Source: Candidatus Coatesiibacteriota bacterium (lineage in GTDB: Bacteria; B130-G9). From it: a DNA stretch of 9,761 nucleotides. A model generated the notes under the pieces. The model had not been told where the DNA came from. It saw only the letters and a program-made list of their open reading frames with translations, and did no database searches. The stretch is taken from NCBI GenBank assembly GCA_016929465.1, contig JAFGIT010000262.1:1-9761 (forward strand), in the 5' to 3' direction. The translations under genes and the position numbers were made by a program. Position 1 is the first letter of the stretch, and each line of letters begins with the position of its first letter. Below, piece after piece: positions 6,345-9,761 of this stretch.

Positions 6345-7292
6345 TCAATCGTTCGAGTCCCAGGCGAAAGCATCGGCTTTGCTGGTCTTTCTTAGGCTCG
6401 AGATAAAAACGGGGCCGATAGAAAGGATTGCGCTCGAGATGGCTATAAGGACACCATCCAGGATTGAAATCCGCGGTGCGAAAATCCCTCGGAGCTCAGA
6501 GATGACACCTCGAATATGAGATGCCTCGATCGGGAATACAAGGCCCCATACTGCAAACGTCAAAAATATCCCGGCAAGCCACTGGAGAATGCCGTAACTG
6601 ATGAACGGCATGATCTGCGTCATTTTGCGGGCGCCGACAAGCCATGTTATCGAAAAGGCGTCCGCACTCGTCTCGAGCGCTGCCCGACCCCCATAGTATA
6701 GGCGCGTCAGAGCAAGCACGCTGCAAATGAGAAGAAGAAAGAAAACCAGTCGGCCGAAACTCCGGAGCAATTCCGATAGGACAATGAAAGTGCCGCCTGC
6801 GAAATATACGTCGAGCACTTCCGGACGTGCTTTCAGATCGGATGAGAGCCGAGACAACTCGGCATCCGACATCTTATCGGATTCGATATACACTGAGAAT
6901 ACTCTCGGAGATATCGACAAGGGCAATTCTCCGAGCGAGTCCCTTTCCAGCCGCAGAGAATCGGATATCATCGCGAAGTAGGTGTTCAAGGCCTTCTGCT
7001 CAATTCGCTTCACTCCGGGCTGAGATTTCACCCAGGTTGTCAGACCTTCCAGCTTAGGCTGTGATGCCTCGCTCGACGTATAGATAGTCAGATGATCGCT
7101 CGAAGTCAGCTGCCTGAGCAGTGCCTCTCTGGCGTTCAGTGTCGCCAGAAGAAACGAGGACATAAAGGTGAAAACCATGAGCGCAAACGCGCTCAGGACA
7201 AAGTGAACTGGGGTGAGCCTTATGGCTCTGAATGCTATACTCTGAGAAAGGGCGAATTTATACCAGAGATCGTCCCTATTCCGATGATTCAT
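6345..7292 (-). CDS. ftsX: Cell division protein FtsX
   Basis: FtsX is the membrane subunit of the FtsEX type VII ABC mechanotransmitter, which passes ATP-driven shape changes to periplasmic amidase activators or hydrolases at the septum. The 315-residue protein has the family topology: a 30-residue cytoplasmic start, TM1 (about 31-52), a periplasmic loop of about 125 residues, and TM2 (182-200), TM3 (229-252) and TM4 (277-299). Family-like spots are LPLSISPRVFSVYI in the loop and TWLVGARKMTQIMPFISYG before TM3, where FtsX contacts FtsE. The ATG lies within the last 17 bases of the DUF1844 gene, in another frame; GAAGG directly abuts it, so a strong separate ribosome binding site is lacking and coupling is likely. 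ftsE, normally just upstream, is replaced here by DUF1844. The adjacent EnvC-like gene is the likely partner. Confidence 0.88.
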   Translation of the reverse strand: MNHRNRDDLWYKFALSQSIAFRAIRLTPVHFVLSAFALMVFTFMSSFLLATLNAREALLRQLTSSDHLTIYTSSEASQPKLEGLTTWVKSQPGVKRIEQKALNTYFAMISDSLRLERDSLGELPLSISPRVFSVYIESDKMSDAELSRLSSDLKARPEVLDVYFAGGTFIVLSELLRSFGRLVFFLLLICSVLALTRLYYGGRAALETSADAFSITWLVGARKMTQIMPFISYGILQWLAGIFLTFAVWGLVFPIEASHIRGVISELRGIFAPRISILDGVLIAISSAILSIGPVFISSLRKTSKADAFAWDSND

Positions 7293-7614
7293 CCTTCGCT
7301 TTTTCTGCTTCTTTCTCTGCTTGCGCTTTCTTGTCCTTTTTGGCCTCCTCGACGAAATTCATCCGCAGATTCGTGAGGACCGTATCCAGAATTGTCCTCT
7401 CGTCCTTGTCGAGGTTGCCCTCGGTCTTCTTCTTGAGCATCTCGAGCATCGCGATGGAGTACTGCGCCTGATCAAGGTTGCGCTCGACCTCACCGGTTAT
7501 AGGGTTTGCGATCTTCCCCAATTGAGCCATCCCCGCAGCCGCCATGGACTGAACCAGCCCCAGAAACGTCTGAGTATAGACTTCCTTCTCCTGATCTGCC
7601 TTTGAATCAACCAT
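7276..7614 (-). CDS. DUF1844 family small protein, function unknown
   Basis: A 112-residue soluble helical protein. The core (about 13-92) carries the DUF1844 pattern: FLGLVQSMAAAGMAQLGKI, then NPITGEVERNLDQAQYSIAM, LEMLKKKTEGNL, and a closing LRMNFVE. The family is a one-domain group found in several diderm phyla and has no established biochemical role that I know of. The last ~20 residues are almost only K, E, A and D and are likely disordered or an extended helix. There is no signal peptide or membrane segment. The ribosome binding site GGGGAG (7622-7627 on the - strand) lies 7 bases before the ATG, the clearest in this operon. It follows gyrA by 22 bases and overlaps ftsX by 17, so its product is made together with both. 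Confidence 0.85.
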   Translation of the reverse strand: MVDSKADQEKEVYTQTFLGLVQSMAAAGMAQLGKIANPITGEVERNLDQAQYSIAMLEMLKKKTEGNLDKDERTILDTVLTNLRMNFVEEAKKDKKAQAEKEAEKAKDESSE

Positions 7615-7636
7615 CCCATCTCTCCCCGTTGTTCCT

Positions 7637-9761
7637 TCAGCAATTGGCCTTCTCGTTCGTGAATTCTTTGCGGATCACAGAGACTGACGCAACCTTGTCA
7701 TTCTCCAAGAGCGACTGGAGCTTGACGCCCATTGTCGAGCGCCCAGTAATCCGTACGCTCGAACGTTCGAGCTTGAACCGCAACGTCTTTCCATTGTGCG
7801 TCATCATTATGACTTCATCGCCGTCATCGGCCAGAACGATCGCGACGACCTCACCGTTCTTCTTCCTGCATTTGATGTTAATGAGGCCATAGCCGCCTCG
7901 ATTCTGAGGCCGATAGTCTGATGCGCTGCTTCGCTTCCCGTAGCCATTCTCTGTCACCGTAAGGATTGTCGTATTTTCCGAGAGGACCTCCATCCCTATT
8001 ACATCATCTCCCTCCCGGGTTTTAATCCCTATCACCCCACGAGCAGATCGACCCATCGCTCGAACTTGGCCCTCGCCAAACCGTATCATAAGACCACGCC
8101 GCGTCCCGAGAAGAACCTCCTGGCCCTCATCAATCAAGCGAGCTGAGACCAAACTGTCTCCGTCATTGAGCCCTATCGCTATGATGCCGCTCGATCTGAT
8201 GTTTCTGAACGCTGAGACTGATGTCTTTTTGACCTGCCCTTGACGGGTCGCCATCAGTAGATACTGCTCACTGTCGAAATCGAGATTCCTGACCGGGAAA
8301 ATCGTGCAGATCTTCTCCTCAGGTTTGAGATTCAAAAGATTTCGAATGGCGCGACCCTTGGTGTTCTTCTCTCCGCTCGGAAGGTTATAGACCTTCAGCA
8401 GATGTACTCTTCCCTGGTCTGTGAAGAACATCACCCAGTCGTGCGTCAGAGCCGCAAATATCGTCTCGATGAAGTCCTCCTCCTTCGTGACCATCCCGTA
8501 GGAGCCCTGGCCCGACCGACGTTGCGCCGCAAACTGCGAAAGCGGAGTTCGCTTGATGTAACCAGACCGTGTCGCCGTCACAAGCATCTCCTCAACGGGG
8601 ATCAGCTCTTCATCTGCGACCTCATCCTCCTCCTCAATAATCTCGGTCCGGCGGTCGTCACCATGCCGCTTCTTCAACTCCATGAATTCTTCTTTTACTA
8701 TTCCAAGTATCAAATTCTCATCTGCCAGGACGCCCCGCAGGTAGTCAATCTCCTTCATCAGGGCAGCATACTCGTTGTCCAACTTCTCCTGCTCCAGTCT
8801 CGTCAGATTCTGAAGTCGCATGTCCAGAATCGCTTTCGACTGGATTGTTGTGAGGCCAAATCGACTCATCAATTGGCCCTGCGCCTGCTCGACCGTCGTC
8901 GATTCTCGAATCGTCCGAATGATCTCGTCCAGATTGTCCAGAGCGATCTTGAGACCTTCCAGAATGTGTGCGCGAGCCTCAGCTTTGTTGAGCTCGAACT
9001 CACATCTCCGGCGAACGACTACCTGTCGAAACTCCACAAAAGACCGCAGCATTTGCCTCAAATTCAGAAGCCGGGGCTGACCGTGAGTCAGCGCGAGCAT
9101 GTTCACATTGAACGAATCTTGGAGACCCGTGTACTTGAGCAGCTGACGCATCACGACTTCCTCCTGAGCGTCGCGCTTGAGCTCTATAACTATCCGCATC
9201 CCGGCCCGGTCCGATTCGTCACGTATGTCAGATATACCCTCGATCCTCTTCTGATTCACGAGGTCAGCGATCGTAGCGACAATAGCGCTCTTTTGATGCT
9301 GATATGGCAGTTCGGTTACGACGATTCGCACTCGGCCGCCCTTGGGGCCGAAATTCTCGAAGGCCGTCTTTGCACGAACGATGATCTGCCCGTGCCCCGT
9401 TTCATACGCCTGCTTTATTCCGGAACGACCGAGGATGTAGCCGGCAGTCGGGAAATCAGGCCCCCTGATCACTCCCATGAGCTCCAATATCGTCACATCA
9501 GGCTTCTCGATGACCTTCACAAGACCGTCAACGATCTCCGAAAGATTGTGAGGCGGTATTTGCGTCGCCATACCAACGGCAATACCGCTCGAGCCATTGA
9601 CCAGAAGATTGGGGAGTCTCGCTGGTGCAACCACCGGCTCGCTCGTCGTGTTGTCGTAGTTCGGTGAGAAGTCGACAACATCTTTTTCTATGTCGGCCAG
9701 CATCTCATCAGATATACGCGCGAGTCTCGCCTCCGTATATCGCATCGCCGCCGGAGGATCA
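7637..9761 (-). CDS. gyrA: DNA gyrase subunit A, 5' end beyond the window
   Basis: Gyrase A cuts and rejoins DNA to add negative supercoils, in an A2B2 complex with GyrB. About 707 residues are visible. Reading continues in frame to the window edge as D-P-P-A-A-M-R-Y-T-E, and the Y codon (9737-9739) is the catalytic tyrosine (Tyr122 in E. coli). About 115 N-terminal residues, including the quinolone-resistance region, therefore lie outside. Next come LLVNGSSGIAVGMATQIPPH, GPDFPTAGYILG and the coiled-coil/gate region. The C-terminal pinwheel starts near ATRSGYIKRTPLSQF, and six blade repeats can be counted. The GyrA box, needed for DNA wrapping and absent from ParC, is present as QRRSGQG (8504-8524), a variant of the usual QRRGGKG. 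There is no long acidic tail. It heads the operon gyrA-DUF1844-ftsX-envC-like. Confidence 0.97.
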   Translation of the reverse strand, partial: DPPAAMRYTEARLARISDEMLADIEKDVVDFSPNYDNTTSEPVVAPARLPNLLVNGSSGIAVGMATQIPPHNLSEIVDGLVKVIEKPDVTILELMGVIRGPDFPTAGYILGRSGIKQAYETGHGQIIVRAKTAFENFGPKGGRVRIVVTELPYQHQKSAIVATIADLVNQKRIEGISDIRDESDRAGMRIVIELKRDAQEEVVMRQLLKYTGLQDSFNVNMLALTHGQPRLLNLRQMLRSFVEFRQVVVRRRCEFELNKAEARAHILEGLKIALDNLDEIIRTIRESTTVEQAQGQLMSRFGLTTIQSKAILDMRLQNLTRLEQEKLDNEYAALMKEIDYLRGVLADENLILGIVKEEFMELKKRHGDDRRTEIIEEEDEVADEELIPVEEMLVTATRSGYIKRTPLSQFAAQRRSGQGSYGMVTKEEDFIETIFAALTHDWVMFFTDQGRVHLLKVYNLPSGEKNTKGRAIRNLLNLKPEEKICTIFPVRNLDFDSEQYLLMATRQGQVKKTSVSAFRNIRSSGIIAIGLNDGDSLVSARLIDEGQEVLLGTRRGLMIRFGEGQVRAMGRSARGVIGIKTREGDDVIGMEVLSENTTILTVTENGYGKRSSASDYRPQNRGGYGLINIKCRKKNGEVVAIVLADDGDEVIMMTHNGKTLRFKLERSSVRITGRSTMGVKLQSLLENDKVASVSVIRKEFTNEKANC

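Noticed and set aside
8402-9667. 421-codon open frame on the + strand opposite gyrA
   Set aside because: It lies wholly antisense to a strongly conserved gyrA. Its translation shows no recognisable domain, and no ribosome binding site or promoter stands out. Long antisense frames are common across conserved genes.
7637-9761. ParC (topoisomerase IV) instead of GyrA
   Set aside because: A GyrA box and six C-terminal blade repeats are visible, which ParC lacks.

Overview
This window looks like ordinary chromosome of a Gram-negative (diderm) bacterium with roughly balanced base composition. It carries no transposase, phage gene, CRISPR array, tRNA or rRNA that I can see. An LpxH-like phosphoesterase and an FtsX/EnvC-like pair point to an outer-membrane cell plan. 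The gene order does not match an organism I recognise. A poorly sampled diderm phylum is possible, but that is a guess.

The left half reads on the + strand. A 235-base leader region holds a candidate promoter, a GC hairpin and a perfect 16-base palindrome, followed by rpoD (primary sigma factor, 236-2014) and a rho-independent terminator (2078-2113). Next come an LpxH-like metallophosphoesterase (2148-2939) and tsaD (TTG start at 2946), only 6 bases apart and probably co-transcribed. After a 207-base gap with its own candidate promoter comes an HD-GYP cyclic-di-GMP phosphodiesterase-like gene (4185-5102).

The right half reads on the - strand and converges on the HD-GYP gene. In transcription order it holds gyrA (5' end beyond the window edge, cut just upstream of the catalytic tyrosine), a DUF1844 protein, ftsX, and a secreted coiled-coil protein with a degenerate EnvC-like LytM domain. 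Spacing is 22 bases, a 17-base overlap and 21 bases, so this is very probably one operon. FtsX and the EnvC-like protein would form a transmembrane and periplasmic pair that controls septal peptidoglycan amidases. The partner ATPase gene ftsE is not beside them.

Most of the window is core housekeeping. The parts worth a second look are the gyrA-DUF1844-ftsX-envC-like arrangement without ftsE, the palindrome and alternative pairing in the rpoD leader, and two pairs of adjacent cysteines in the lid region of the LpxH-like enzyme. I see no clear new defence or mobile system.
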